From Frigoribacterium sp. CFBP 13712 (lineage in GTDB: Bacteria > Actinomycetota > Actinomycetes > Actinomycetales > Microbacteriaceae): DNA of 64,000 nt. The DNA lies in contig NZ_JACYVH010000006.1 of NCBI RefSeq assembly GCF_014842255.1, positions 104,869 through 168,868 of the forward strand, written 5' to 3'. A model generated the notes under the pieces. That model made no database searches and was not told the origin of the DNA. It saw only the letters and a program-made list of their open reading frames with translations. Both the position numbers and the translations under genes were made by a program. Numbering within the stretch: the first letter of the stretch is position 1; each line of letters opens with the position of its first letter. This document shows positions 27,235 to 37,145 of the stretch, piece after piece.

Positions 27235-29361
27235 ATGACGTCAGCACCACGCCACTCCGGGGTCCTCTTCGGGGCCGCCTACTACGCCGAGTACCAGCAG
27301 GCGGGCACCCTCGATCGCGATCTCGACCTGATGGTCGAGGCCGGCTTCACCGTGATCCGCGTGGGCGAGTCGGTCTGGTCGACGTGGGAGCCCCGCGAGG
27401 GCGAGTTCGACCTCGACTGGCTGCAGCCCGTGCTCGACGGCGCCCACGCCCGCGGCATCTCGGTCGTGCTCGGCACGCCCACCTACGCCGTGCCGCCGTG
27501 GCTGCAGGTGCTGCACCCCGAGATCGCGGCCGAGCGCACCTCCGGGGTCCGGGCCGGCTGGGGCGCCCGCCAGGAGATGGACCAGAGCCACCCCGCCTAC
27601 CGCTTCTACGCCGAGCGCGTCGTCCGCCGCGTCGCCGCCCGGTACGCCGACCACCCCGCCGTGATCGGCTGGCAGGTCGACAACGAGCCCGGCAACGAGC
27701 TGCCCCGCAACGAGCAGGTCTTCCAGCGGTTCGTCGCCTGGCTGCAGCGCCGCTACGGCACGGTCGAGAGCCTCAACGACGAGTGGGGCCTCGTCTACTG
27801 GTCGCACCGCATCACCGAGTGGTCGCAGCTCTGGCGCCCCGACGGCAACGTGCAGCCGCAGTACGACCTCGAGTGGCGCCGGTTCCAGGGCGAGCTCGCC
27901 GACGAGCTGATCGCCTGGCAGGCCGACGTCGTGCGCGAGTACGCCCGCGACGACCAGTTCGTCACCACTTGCATCTCGTACGCCCGCCCGCAGGTCGCCG
28001 ACGACCGGCTCGTGAAGAGCCTCGACGTGACCGCCGGCAACCCCTATTACAAGATGCAAGACGGTCTGACCCGCGGCGTCGAGATCCCCCGCGAGGCCGG
28101 CTGGTGGCACACCGGCGTCTGGGCCCTGCACCAGTGGGGCGACCGGGCGTTCTCGTCGGCGCAGTCGTCGTTCCTGGTGACCGAGACCAACGCGCAGTCG
28201 ATCGGCGGCCCGTGGCAGAACCACCCGCCGTTCGACGGGCAGATCAAGCAGGCCGCGCTCGCCCTGGTCGCCCGAGGCGCCCGAATGGTCGAGTACTGGC
28301 ACTGGCACACGCTGCACTTCGGCGTCGAGACCTACTGGGGCGGCGTGCTGCCGCACAGCCAGCGACCCGGTCGCATCCACCGCGAGGTCGCGGCCCTCGG
28401 TGCGACGCTCGAGGCGGTAGGAGGCGCGGTGGACGGATTCACGCCGGCCGCCGACGTGCTCATGCTCTGGTCCACCGACACGAAGTGGTCGTTCGAGGGC
28501 TACCCGCCCCTGGCCCTGCCGAACGGCGACCCCGACCCCGACTCGTACCTGCACCTGTTCGACTCGCACTACCGGGGCCTCGCCGAGTCCGGCGCCCAGG
28601 TGCGCATCCAGCACGTCGAGCAGTTCGTCGCCGCCATGACCGTCGATCCCGCGGCGCTGGCGGCCGAGCACCCCGTGCTCGTCGTGCCCGGTCTCTACGT
28701 CGTCGACGACGAGACGCTCGACGCGCTCTCCGCCTACGCCGAGGCCGGGGGTCACCTCGTGCTCGGCGTCCGCACCGCGTACGGCGACCAGCTCGCGAGG
28801 GCGCGGCGCGACGTCGCCCCCGCCCGGCTCTCGGGCCCCGCGGGCGTCTGGTACGAGGAGTACACGAACCTCGACGAGCCCCTCGAGGTCCTCACCGCCG
28901 GCCCCGCCGACGGTCTCGCCCTCGAGCCCGGCTCGGCCGGCACCCGCTGGGCCGACGTGCTGAAGGTCGACGACGCCGAGGTGCTGGTGCGGTTCCCGGC
29001 CACCGAGATCGGGGCCGACGCGGTGATGACGACCCGCGCCTCCGGGGCCGGTCGCGTCACCTACGTCGCCACCGTGCCGAACCCCGAGCTGTCGCGGAGC
29101 ATCGCCCGCTGGCTCGTGCCGCAGACGGCGGCCCGCGACTGGGCGGCGACGGACGCCGTCACCGTCACCACCGGGTCGCGCCCCGACGGGCCCGACCTGG
29201 CCTTCGTGTCGAACTGGTCGGCCCACGAGGCCGCCGTGACCGCACCCCGCGCCGTCCGCGATCTCGAGACCGGCGACGTGCTCGAGGCCGGTCGCACCCT
29301 GACCCTCACCCCCCGATCGGCCCACGTGTTCGAGCACGTGGCCACGACCTCCACCCCCTGA
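27235..29361 (+). CDS. GH42 beta-galactosidase
   Basis: Cytoplasmic glycoside hydrolase releasing beta-galactosyl (or related) residues from imported oligosaccharides. 708 residues in the GH42 plan: TIM barrel with YYAEYQQAGTLDRDLDLM, FTVIRVGESVWSTWEPREG, acid/base Glu in WQVDNEPGNE and nucleophile Glu in LVTETNAQS; then the trimerisation domain and a C-terminal beta domain. No signal peptide. ATG 27235 is where family similarity starts. The importer follows 45 bases later. A core of the 13-mer gives VGGAVDG, and the full word at 29031 gives TTRASGAG. Confidence 0.92.
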   Translation: MTSAPRHSGVLFGAAYYAEYQQAGTLDRDLDLMVEAGFTVIRVGESVWSTWEPREGEFDLDWLQPVLDGAHARGISVVLGTPTYAVPPWLQVLHPEIAAERTSGVRAGWGARQEMDQSHPAYRFYAERVVRRVAARYADHPAVIGWQVDNEPGNELPRNEQVFQRFVAWLQRRYGTVESLNDEWGLVYWSHRITEWSQLWRPDGNVQPQYDLEWRRFQGELADELIAWQADVVREYARDDQFVTTCISYARPQVADDRLVKSLDVTAGNPYYKMQDGLTRGVEIPREAGWWHTGVWALHQWGDRAFSSAQSSFLVTETNAQSIGGPWQNHPPFDGQIKQAALALVARGARMVEYWHWHTLHFGVETYWGGVLPHSQRPGRIHREVAALGATLEAVGGAVDGFTPAADVLMLWSTDTKWSFEGYPPLALPNGDPDPDSYLHLFDSHYRGLAESGAQVRIQHVEQFVAAMTVDPAALAAEHPVLVVPGLYVVDDETLDALSAYAEAGGHLVLGVRTAYGDQLARARRDVAPARLSGPAGVWYEEYTNLDEPLEVLTAGPADGLALEPGSAGTRWADVLKVDDAEVLVRFPATEIGADAVMTTRASGAGRVTYVATVPNPELSRSIARWLVPQTAARDWAATDAVTVTTGSRPDGPDLAFVSNWSAHEAAVTAPRAVRDLETGDVLEAGRTLTLTPRSAHVFEHVATTSTP

Positions 29362-29406
29362 CCCGGCGTCTCGCCCGAGACGCCGCACACCCCGAAAGAG
29401 AAGACC

Positions 29407-30765
29407 ATGAAGCGGAAGAACACAGCAAAGGCGCTCGTGTCCCTGGCTCTCGTGTCGGCGTTCGCGCTGACCGCGTGCGCCCCCGGCGGCGGAGGAGGCG
29501 GTGGCGGCGGCGAGACCACCGCCCCGGTCTCGCAGGCCGACATCGACGCGGCGATGGACACCGAGACGACCATCACCTTCTGGACCTGGGTGCCCGACAT
29601 CCAGAAGGAGGTCGACCTCTTCGAGGCGAAGTACCCGAAGATCACCGTCGACGTCGTCAACGTCGGCACGGGCACCGTGCAGTACCCCAAGCTGCGCACG
29701 GCTCTGAAGGCCGGCAAGGGCGCCCCCGACGTGGCGCAGATCGAGTACCAGTACATCCCGTCGTTCCGTCAGACGGACAGCCTCGTCGACCTGACCCCGT
29801 ACGGAGGCGCGGAGCTGGAGTCGAAGTACGTCGAGTGGGTCTGGAACCAGGTCGCCGACGACAGCGGCGTCTGGTCGGTGCCGCAGGACTCCGGGCCGCT
29901 CGGCAACCTCTACCGCTCGGACATCTACGAGCAGGCCGGCATCACCGCCCCGCCCGCCACCTGGGACGAGTTCGCCGAGCAGGCGCAGACCGTGAAGGAC
30001 GAGACCGGCTCGTACATGTCGAACCTGCCGGGCAACGACCCCGGTCAGGTCGTCGGGCTCTTCTGGCAGGCCGGCGCCAAGCCGTTCTCGTACGACGGCG
30101 ACAAGACCGTCGGCATCGACCTCGACTCGGCCGAGACGCAGAAGGTCGTCACGTTCTGGCAGGACCTCATCGACAAGGACCTCGTCTCGACCGACGCCGA
30201 CTTCACGGACTCCTGGTACCAGGGCTTCTCGTCCGGCAAGTACGCCAGCTGGCAGACCGCCGCCTGGGGCCCGGTGTTCCTGCAGGGCACCGCCGCGAAC
30301 ACGAGCGGCAAGTGGACCGCCGCGAAGATCCCGCAGTGGGAGGCCGGCGACGACGTCTCGGGCAACTGGGGCGGATCGTCCGACGCCGTGATCACGGGCA
30401 CGAAGAACCCGATCGTGGCCGCCGAGTTCAGCAAGTTCCTCAACAGCGACCCCGAGTCGACCCTCGCCTTCGCGAACGAGCAGTTCCTGTTCCCGACGAC
30501 GACCGACACCCTCTCGAGCAGCGAGTTCACCGGCACGGCCAGCGACTTCTACGGCGGCCAGAAGGTCAACGAGCTCTTCGCCGGCGTCTCGGACACGGTC
30601 AGCACCGACTTCCAGTGGCTGCCGTTCATGGACTACGTCTACTCGAGCTTCAACGACACCCTCGGCAAGGCCATCGCCGACCACGACGACATGTCCGCCG
30701 CCCTCACGGCGTGGCAGGACGACGTCACCGCCTACGCGAAGCAGCAGGGCTTCACCGTCCAGTAG
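29407..30765 (+). CDS. Sugar-binding lipoprotein of CUT1 importer
   Basis: Captures the sugar outside the membrane and delivers it to the permeases that follow. Signal peptide with lipobox LTAC and a Gly-rich linker, then TTITFWTWVPDIQKEVDLFE, GAPDVAQIEYQYI, AGAKPFSYDGDKTVGIDLDS, and FANEQFLFPTTTDTL. 452 residues. Context (GH42) suggests a galactosyl oligosaccharide. A stem-loop at 30773-30829 separates it from the permease genes, typical where the binding protein is made in excess. Confidence 0.9.
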   Translation: MKRKNTAKALVSLALVSAFALTACAPGGGGGGGGGETTAPVSQADIDAAMDTETTITFWTWVPDIQKEVDLFEAKYPKITVDVVNVGTGTVQYPKLRTALKAGKGAPDVAQIEYQYIPSFRQTDSLVDLTPYGGAELESKYVEWVWNQVADDSGVWSVPQDSGPLGNLYRSDIYEQAGITAPPATWDEFAEQAQTVKDETGSYMSNLPGNDPGQVVGLFWQAGAKPFSYDGDKTVGIDLDSAETQKVVTFWQDLIDKDLVSTDADFTDSWYQGFSSGKYASWQTAAWGPVFLQGTAANTSGKWTAAKIPQWEAGDDVSGNWGGSSDAVITGTKNPIVAAEFSKFLNSDPESTLAFANEQFLFPTTTDTLSSSEFTGTASDFYGGQKVNELFAGVSDTVSTDFQWLPFMDYVYSSFNDTLGKAIADHDDMSAALTAWQDDVTAYAKQQGFTVQ

Positions 30766-30772
30766 TGCTCAC

Positions 30773-30829
30773 GGCACCGTCCGTCGACGTCGACCCGCCT
30801 CCGGGCGGGCGGCGGCGGCGGACGGTGCC
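30773..30829 (+). other. Stem-loop between binding-protein and permease genes
   Basis: 11-base arms GGCACCGTCCG and CGGACGGTGCC around a G/C-rich 35-base loop, no T-run. Likely a transcript-stabilising or attenuating structure giving more binding-protein than permease message. Confidence 0.6.
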
Positions 30830-30851
30830 CCCGGCCCGGCAAGGAGCCCCG

Positions 30852-31844
30852 ATGTCCACCTCCGTCACCCCCACCCCCGCCTCCGCGAGTGCTCGTCGAG
30901 ACGCGACCCGCGCCTCCTCGGCCCGCGCCTCCTCGGCCCGCACGCCGACCCCGCGTCGTCGCAGCACGCTGCACCGACCCCAGCTGATCGCCGCCTGGGC
31001 GCTCGCGATCCCGTTCCTGCTCGTCTTCGCGGCGATGTTCCTCGTGCCGCTCGGCTACGCCGGGTACCTCAGCACCTTCACCTCTCAGCTGGTCGGAGGG
31101 CAGGTCTTCTCGGGGCTCGCCAACTACGAGCGGGCCCTGAACGACCCGAGCTTCTGGGCCGGTCTCGGGCGCGTCGCGCTGTTCCTGTTCGTGCAGGTGC
31201 CGATCATGCTCGTGATCGCCCTGTTCGTCGCCCTCGCGCTCGACACCGGTCGCGTCGCGGGCAGCAAGTTCGTCCGCCTCGCGATCTTCGTGCCGTACGC
31301 CGTGCCCGGCGTCGTCGCGACGCTCATGTGGGGCTACCTCTACGGCCGCGAGTCGGGGCTGATCGCCCAGGTGCTGACCGGTGTCGGCCTGCCCGCCCCC
31401 GACCTGCTGTCGCCGCAGAACGTGCTCGGCAGCACGATGAACATCGTCAGCTGGGAGTTCATCGGCTACAACATGATCGTGCTGTACGCGGCCCTCCGCA
31501 GCGTGCCGACCGAGATGTACGAGGCCGCCGAGATCGACGGCGCCGGGCCCTGGCGGGTGGCGTGGAGCATCAAGATCCCCGCGATCCGCTCGGCGATCCT
31601 GCTGACGGTGATCTTCTCGGTGATCGGGTCGTTCCAGCTCTTCAACGAGCCGAACCTGCTCTACAGCATCGCCCCGAACGCGATCGGCTCGGACTTCACG
31701 CCGAACCTCTACGCGTACAACGTCGCGTTCCGCAACCAGGACGTCAACTACGCGGCGGCCATCGCGTTCCTGCTCGGGTTCCTCATCATGATCATCAGCT
31801 ACGTGGTGCAGCTCGCCACCTCACGCAAGGAGCGACTGTCGTGA
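30852..31844 (+). CDS. CUT1 sugar ABC permease, MalF-like
   Basis: Inner-membrane permease subunit, 330 residues with six predicted helices. The EAA loop for the ATPase reads YEAAEIDGAGPWRVAWSIKI. AAGGAG precedes ATG 30852. The cytoplasmic N-terminus (about 35 residues) is low complexity and contains two copies of the repeated word (30905-30936), encoding ATRASSARASSAR. Partner of the next gene, with which it overlaps by four bases. Confidence 0.93.
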   Translation: MSTSVTPTPASASARRDATRASSARASSARTPTPRRRSTLHRPQLIAAWALAIPFLLVFAAMFLVPLGYAGYLSTFTSQLVGGQVFSGLANYERALNDPSFWAGLGRVALFLFVQVPIMLVIALFVALALDTGRVAGSKFVRLAIFVPYAVPGVVATLMWGYLYGRESGLIAQVLTGVGLPAPDLLSPQNVLGSTMNIVSWEFIGYNMIVLYAALRSVPTEMYEAAEIDGAGPWRVAWSIKIPAIRSAILLTVIFSVIGSFQLFNEPNLLYSIAPNAIGSDFTPNLYAYNVAFRNQDVNYAAAIAFLLGFLIMIISYVVQLATSRKERLS

Positions 31845-32806
31845 CGATCGCACCCGCACCCGTCGACACCGCCGGAGCCACGGCCGTCGATCGTCCGGCC
31901 CGCCGACTGCAGAGCGCAGGAGGCGCGGGTCGGCGACGCCCCCGACGTCGCGTCGAGCGCTCCCAGCGCAAGACGCCGATCCTGACCGTGATCCTCTGGA
32001 TCACGCTGGCGTACTTCCTGCTGCCGCTGGTCTGGCTCGCGATCCAGGCGACGAAGACGAACGGCGACATCTTCAGCACGTTCGGTCTGGCACTCGGACG
32101 CAGCTTCGCGCTCGGCGACAACGTGGCGCAGCTGTTCACCTTCCAGGACGGCATCTTCCTGCAGTGGATGGGCAACACGGTGCTCTACGCCGTGGTCAGC
32201 TCGGTGGGGGCGGCGCTGCTCGCCACCATGTGCGGGTACTCGCTGGCGAAGTACGTCTTCAGGGGTCGGTCGTTCGTCTTCGGGCTGATCCTCGGGGCGG
32301 TCATGGTGCCGCTGACGGCGCTCGCCATCCCGACGTACCTGCTGTTCAGCGCCGCGAACCTGGTCGACACCCCGTGGGCGATCATCCTGCCGTCGCTCGT
32401 CAGCCCGTTCGGCGTCTACCTGATGCGCGTCTACGCGAGCGAGGCCGTCGACGACAGCCTGCTCGAGGCCGCGCGCATCGACGGGGCCGGCGAGCTGCGG
32501 ATCTTCCTGACGATCTCGTCACGACTGCTCGCCCCGGGCATCGTCACGGTGCTGCTGTTCGCGCTGGTCTCGACCTGGAACAACTACTTCCTGCCGCTGA
32601 TCATGCTGAACGACCCGAGCCTGTTCCCGGCGACGGTCGGTCTGGCGCAGTGGCAGCAGGCGGCGACCGGAGGCGGCGGGGCGCAGGTGCTGTTCTCGAC
32701 GGTGCTGACCGGGTCGTTCGTGTCGATCCTGCCGCTCGTGGTGGCGTTCCTGTTCCTGCAGCGGTTCTGGCAGTCGGGCCTGAGCGCCGGCGGCGTGAAG
32801 GGGTAG
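31841..32806 (+). CDS. CUT1 sugar ABC permease, MalG-like
   Basis: Second permease, 321 residues, six helices, EAA loop LLEAARIDGAGELRIFLTIS and the typical C-terminal end FWQSGLSAGGVKG. GTG start overlaps the previous stop (GTGA). The N-terminal tail carries GGAGRRR from the 13-mer at 31917-31931. No ATP-binding gene follows, so the complex probably uses a shared MsiK/UgpC-type ATPase coded elsewhere. Confidence 0.93.
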   Translation: MTIAPAPVDTAGATAVDRPARRLQSAGGAGRRRPRRRVERSQRKTPILTVILWITLAYFLLPLVWLAIQATKTNGDIFSTFGLALGRSFALGDNVAQLFTFQDGIFLQWMGNTVLYAVVSSVGAALLATMCGYSLAKYVFRGRSFVFGLILGAVMVPLTALAIPTYLLFSAANLVDTPWAIILPSLVSPFGVYLMRVYASEAVDDSLLEAARIDGAGELRIFLTISSRLLAPGIVTVLLFALVSTWNNYFLPLIMLNDPSLFPATVGLAQWQQAATGGGGAQVLFSTVLTGSFVSILPLVVAFLFLQRFWQSGLSAGGVKG

Positions 32807-32910
32807 CGGCGGACGGCGTGGCAGGCTCCTGCCCCGCCCCTCCTGCCGCGCCCCTCGCTCCGCGCCCCCCGCTCCGCGCCCCGCGCCTCCTGCCCTGCCC
32901 CCCACGCGAA

Positions 32911-32970
32911 GAACCGCGTTCGCGAAGATGAACCGCGATACATCGCAGTTCAACTTCGCGAACGCGGTTC
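32911..32970. repeat. Family A intergenic inverted repeat, copy 2
   Basis: Arms of 27 bases (32911-32937, 32944-32970) with two mismatches relative to copy 4. Lies between two convergent genes; a 13-mer copy follows at 32993-33008. Confidence 0.9.
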
Positions 32971-33011
32971 ATGGCGCATCCGCCCCGAGAACGCAGGAGG
33001 CGCGGGTCGCG

Positions 33012-34181
33012 CTAGACGGGCAGCCAGACGGAGTCCGCGGCGTCCGACGCCTCGACCGCGGCCAGCACGCGCTGCACCTGCAGGCCGTCGGCGAACGACG
33101 GGGCCGGCTGCGCGCCGGCGGCCAGCGCCACCACGAGATCGCGCAGCTGGTGCGTGAACGCGTGCTCCCACCCGAGCCCGTGCCCGGCCGGCCACCACGC
33201 GTCGACGTACGGGTGCTGCGGCTCGGTCACGAGCACGCGGCGGAACCCCGACTCGGGCCCGTCGACCTCGAGCACCTCGAGCTCGTTCGGACGCTCGAGG
33301 TCGAACGCCACGGCGCCCCGCGAGCCCGAGACCTCGAGCCGGAAGGCGTTCTTGCGACCCGTCGCGAACCGGGAGGCCTCGACCGAGGCGATCGCGCCTC
33401 CTTCGAGTCGGGCCGTGAACCAGGCGGCGTCGTCGACCGTCACCCGACCGCGCTCCGACCCCGCGACCCCGCCGAGGCCCGACGTCGTCACCGTCTCGTC
33501 GACCAGCGGCCGCTCCGTCACGAAGGTGTGCAGGGTGCCCGACACGTCGGTGAGACGCCGACCGGTCACGAACTGCGCCGCGTCGACCGCGTGGGCCCCG
33601 ATGTCGCCGAGGGCGCCCGAGCCCGCGACCGCCTTGTCGAGTCGCCAGGTCATCGGGTCGGTCTCGTCGATCAGCCAGTCCTGCAGGTACTGCGCCCGCA
33701 CCTGACGCACCTCGCCGATGCGCCCCGCCGCCACGATGTCGCGCGCCAGGGTCACGGCCGGCACCCGCCGGTACGAGAAGCCGACCATCGCGAACACCCC
33801 GCGCTCTGCGGCGGCCGCGGCCGCCGCCATGCGCTCGGCCTCGGCGACCGTGTTGGCCAGCGGCTTCTCGCAGAGCACGTGCTTGCCCGCTTCGAGCGCA
33901 GCCACCGCGATGTCGACGTGCGTCGAGCCGGGCGAGCAGATGTCGATCACGTCGATGTCGGGGTCGTCGACCGCGTCGCGCCAGTCGGACGCCGTCGACT
34001 CCCACCCCCACCGCTCGGCCGCCGCCCGGGTGGCCGCGACGTCGCGACCGACCAGGGTCGCCATCACGGGCGCCAGCGGCAGGTCGAAGAACGCGGGCGC
34101 GACACGGAGGGCCTGCGAATGCGCCGCACCCATGAACCCGTGACCCACGAGGGCGAAGCGGAGGACGCCCTGCCCGGTCAC
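33012..34181 (-). CDS. Gfo/Idh/MocA-family oxidoreductase (first)
   Basis: NAD(P)-dependent sugar dehydrogenase-type protein, 389 residues. Rossmann start LRFALVGHGFMGAAHSQALR, then the EKP motif in HVLCEKPLANTVAEAE, and the later GDIGAHAVDAAQFVTG with the usual His of the active site. The GTG start overlaps the stop of the upstream Gfo/Idh gene (GTGA). Part of the ThuA-Gfo/Idh-importer cluster, so it probably oxidises or epimerises the imported sugar. Confidence 0.88.
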   Translation of the reverse strand: MTGQGVLRFALVGHGFMGAAHSQALRVAPAFFDLPLAPVMATLVGRDVAATRAAAERWGWESTASDWRDAVDDPDIDVIDICSPGSTHVDIAVAALEAGKHVLCEKPLANTVAEAERMAAAAAAAERGVFAMVGFSYRRVPAVTLARDIVAAGRIGEVRQVRAQYLQDWLIDETDPMTWRLDKAVAGSGALGDIGAHAVDAAQFVTGRRLTDVSGTLHTFVTERPLVDETVTTSGLGGVAGSERGRVTVDDAAWFTARLEGGAIASVEASRFATGRKNAFRLEVSGSRGAVAFDLERPNELEVLEVDGPESGFRRVLVTEPQHPYVDAWWPAGHGLGWEHAFTHQLRDLVVALAAGAQPAPSFADGLQVQRVLAAVEASDAADSVWLPV

Positions 34182-35437
34182 CGCGCCTCCTGCCGTTCCC
34201 GCTCCGGAGCCGAGGAGGCGCGGGTCGCGTCGACCCCGCCCGCCCCGCCCTGCAGGGCCGCGCGCACCGACGCCCACGACTCGAGACGCGCCTTCACCTC
34301 GGGGTCGCGCTCGACCGAGACCGCCTCGCGGTGCGCCTGCTCGAGCACGTCGTCGACCAGCACGCGCTCGCCCGTGCGCGTCGACCGGATCGCCGCCTCG
34401 ACCATCACGAGGCTCATCACGTTGCCGTGCACCTCGCCGTCGGGGCGCTCGCCGGTGCGGAGGGCCCGGGCGAACGCCGCGAGCGAGCCCGCGATCTCGA
34501 CGCCCACGGTCGGTCGCGCCTCGGGGGCCCCGGGGGCGCCGTCGATCTCGCTGACCGGCTCGTCGTCACCCGACCAGAGCGCCGTGCCGCCCGAGCCCGA
34601 GACGCGCCAGGCGCCGTTCCACGAGGTCTCGACGCCGGGGCTGCACCACGAGCCGTCGTAGCTGTAGCGGACACCGCCCTCGAAGCCGATCACGGCGCTC
34701 GCCGCCGCGTCTCCGCGGTACCACGACCACGAGGGGTTCCACGAGTCGCACCACACCGACACGGGGTCGCGACCGATCAGGTAGCGCGCCGAGTCGAACG
34801 CGTGGATCGCCATGTCGAGCAGCAGCACGTCGTCCATCTGCTCGCGGAACCCGCCGAAGTGCGGCGCCTTCGCGAACGACGTCGACACCATGCCCACGTC
34901 GCCGAGCAGCTCGGCGTGCGCCTTCAGCGCCACCAGCTGGTCGTTGTAACGGCGCGACTGCGACACCATGAACAGCTCGCCCGTCACCTCGGCTGCGGCC
35001 GTCAGCGACAGAGCCTCGGCGACGCTCTGCGCGGCCGGCTTCTCGCCGAGCACCGGCAGACCGAGGCGGAGCGCCTGCATCGTCACCGGGTGGTGCGCCA
35101 CCGGCACGGTCACGTCGAGCACGGCGTCGGGCGAGACCCGGGCCACGAGGGCGGCGAGGTCGCGGTCGACCGGCAGATCGGGCAGACCGGCGTGCTGGGC
35201 CCCGGCGCGGGCGGCGTCGAGATCGAGGTCGACGATGCCGACCAGCTCGACGTCGGGGGAGTCGGCGACGGTGCGGAGCCAGGCCCGCCCCATCTCGCCG
35301 GCGCCGACCTGCACGACCCGCAGCGCGCCTCCTCGGCGGTCGACGCGGCGGAAGCCGCCGGGTGCGGCCCCGGGTGCGGAGCCGGGTGCGGGGGTGCCGG
35401 GTGCGGTGGTCTCGTCCACGGGGATCGGGGCGCTCAT
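34178..35437 (-). CDS. Gfo/Idh/MocA-family oxidoreductase (second)
   Basis: 419 residues. Low-complexity Pro/Gly/Ala N-terminus, then [39 protein letters not shown], and [20 protein letters not shown] with the conserved Asp and His. Only remote similarity to its neighbour gene: different subfamilies, not a recent duplicate. ATGA overlap with the ThuA gene before it and GTGA with the oxidoreductase after it. The C-terminal tail has [10 protein letters not shown] from the 13-mer at 34211-34226. Confidence 0.88.
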   Translation of the reverse strand: MSAPIPVDETTAPGTPAPGSAPGAAPGGFRRVDRRGGALRVVQVGAGEMGRAWLRTVADSPDVELVGIVDLDLDAARAGAQHAGLPDLPVDRDLAALVARVSPDAVLDVTVPVAHHPVTMQALRLGLPVLGEKPAAQSVAEALSLTAAAEVTGELFMVSQSRRYNDQLVALKAHAELLGDVGMVSTSFAKAPHFGGFREQMDDVLLLDMAIHAFDSARYLIGRDPVSVWCDSWNPSWSWYRGDAAASAVIGFEGGVRYSYDGSWCSPGVETSWNGAWRVSGSGGTALWSGDDEPVSEIDGAPGAPEARPTVGVEIAGSLAAFARALRTGERPDGEVHGNVMSLVMVEAAIRSTRTGERVLVDDVLEQAHREAVSVERDPEVKARLESWASVRAALQGGAGGVDATRASSAPERERQEAR

Positions 35438-36222
35438 GCGTCGGCCGGCTCCTCGATCGGGCCCGAGTAGTCCTTGCCGTCGAAGTACTCGCCGAGGTCG
35501 TAGCGGAGCAGCGTCGGCGTGGCGCGTTCGCGCTCGGGGCGGGCCCACTCGGCGGCGTTCGAGATGACGCGGCGGACGTCGGGGTGGAAGTACACCGGGA
35601 AGTCCTGGTCGCCGGGCGAGAAGAAGAAGATCTTGCCGAAGCCGCGGCGGTAGGTCATGCCGCTGCGGAACACCTCGCCGCCGGTGAAGCCCGAGATGAA
35701 GATCAGCTCGTCGGGCGTCGGCACGTCGAAGTACTCGCCGTACATCTCCTGTTCGGGGATCACGATCGGGTTCGGCACGCCGCGGGTGATCGGGTGCTGC
35801 GGGTTGACCGTCCAGACGAGCTCCTGGTCGTGCTCGCTGCGCCAGCGGAGCGTGCAGGTCGTGCCCATCAGCTTCGTGAAGATCTTCGACCAGTGGCCGG
35901 AGTGCAGCACGATCAGCCCCATGCCGGCGAGCACGTGGCGGTGCACCCGCTCGACGATCTCGTCGTCGACGTCGCCGTGCGCCGCGTGACCCCACCAGGT
36001 GAGCACGTCGGTGTCGGCCAGCAGCTCGTCGGTGAGGCCGTGCTCGGGCTGGTCCATCGTCGCGATGCGGACGACGGCGTCGGGCAGGTTCTCGCCGACG
36101 CCGGCCGCGATCGCCCCGTGCATCCCGTCGGGGTAGCGGTCGGCGACGTGCTGCTCGACCTTCTCGTGGACGTTCTCGCCCCAGACGGTGACCCGCAGGG
36201 GTGCGGTGGTGTTCGTGGTCAT
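35434..36222 (-). CDS. ThuA-like (trehalose utilisation) domain protein
   Basis: 262-residue class I glutamine-amidotransferase-like protein of the ThuA group: [52 protein letters not shown], and GRGFGKIF-type end region [19 protein letters not shown]. ThuA proteins take part in disaccharide catabolism with Gfo/Idh partners (keto-disaccharide route). ATG 36222 follows GAGGGAGG. It sits between the importer and the two oxidoreductases and overlaps the next gene by four bases. Confidence 0.9.
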   Translation of the reverse strand: MTTNTTAPLRVTVWGENVHEKVEQHVADRYPDGMHGAIAAGVGENLPDAVVRIATMDQPEHGLTDELLADTDVLTWWGHAAHGDVDDEIVERVHRHVLAGMGLIVLHSGHWSKIFTKLMGTTCTLRWRSEHDQELVWTVNPQHPITRGVPNPIVIPEQEMYGEYFDVPTPDELIFISGFTGGEVFRSGMTYRRGFGKIFFFSPGDQDFPVYFHPDVRRVISNAAEWARPERERATPTLLRYDLGEYFDGKDYSGPIEEPADA

Positions 36223-36254
36223 GGTGTTGCCTCCCTCTCGGATGTGCGCCGTCG

Positions 36255-37145
36255 TCACTTGACGGCCCCGCCGGTGGCACCGGCGGCGATGAACTTCTGC
36301 GCGGCGAGCAGCAGCACGATGGCGGGCAGCGACGCGAGCACGGCGGCGGCCATCACGGTCGACCAGTCGGCCGTGTAGGTGCCGATGTACTGGTAGATGC
36401 CGAGCGTGATCGGCCGGATGTCGGTGGTCGTCGTCAGCGTCAGCGCCATCAGGAAGTCGCTCCAGGTGAACAGGAACGTGAAGAGACCCGCGGTGATCAT
36501 CGCGTTGCGGCTGATCGGCAGCACGATGCTGCGGAACGCCCTGAAGTCGCCGGCCCCGTCGACCTTCGCCGCCTCGATGACCGACGGCGGGATGTTCAGC
36601 ATGAACGCCCGCATGATCAGGATCGCGAACGGGACCCCCGCCGTCGAGTCGGCCAGGATCAGCCCCGGGATCGTGTTCAGCAGCCCGACGTCGTTGTACG
36701 CGGCGTAGAGCGCGTTCGCGACGACGATGCCCGGGATCATCTGCGAGATCAGGATCGCGAACAGCACCGCGTTGACCCCCCTGACCTTGAACTGCGCCAG
36801 AGCGTAGGAGGCGGGGGTCGCGATCGCGAGGCTGAGCACGACGCTGCCGAGTGCGATCACGAGGCTGGTGACCAGGTTGCCGCCCTGGTCGGCCAGCGCC
36901 TGGGCGTACCCGCCGAACTGCGCCTCGAACGGGAACCAGGAGGCCTCGATGGCCGACCCGGCGGGTTGCAGCGAGATGTTGACCATCCAGTAGACGGGGA
37001 ACAGCATCCCGGCGAGCAGCAGCACGCCGATCGCGCTGAGCAGGTACTTCTTCGGCCCCTCGGGGCGCGAGAGCGGTCGGCGGCGTGCGGCGCCGCGACG
37101 ATCGACGGCCCCGGTGCTCGGGACTCGCAGGGCTGTCTCACTCAT
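36255..37145 (-). CDS. CUT1 sugar ABC permease, MalG-like
   Basis: 296 residues, six helices, EAA loop [21 protein letters not shown]-terminus [16 protein letters not shown] as in MalG-type subunits. Start overlaps the end of the MalF-like gene by eight bases. Its cluster also holds ThuA and Gfo/Idh genes; a disaccharide substrate is inferred. Confidence 0.93.
   Translation of the reverse strand: MSETALRVPSTGAVDRRGAARRRPLSRPEGPKKYLLSAIGVLLLAGMLFPVYWMVNISLQPAGSAIEASWFPFEAQFGGYAQALADQGGNLVTSLVIALGSVVLSLAIATPASYALAQFKVRGVNAVLFAILISQMIPGIVVANALYAAYNDVGLLNTIPGLILADSTAGVPFAILIMRAFMLNIPPSVIEAAKVDGAGDFRAFRSIVLPISRNAMITAGLFTFLFTWSDFLMALTLTTTTDIRPITLGIYQYIGTYTADWSTVMAAAVLASLPAIVLLLAAQKFIAAGATGGAVK

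Noticed and set aside
27241-30684. Minus-strand open frame of 1147 codons
   Set aside because: Antisense to GH42 and the binding protein, which have strong family motifs; the frame is open only because of extreme third-position G/C bias.
27171-31844. Plus-strand open frame of 1557 codons
   Set aside because: Most of it is an Arg/Pro-rich shadow of the GH42 and binding-protein genes; only its last part, from 30852, is a real permease.
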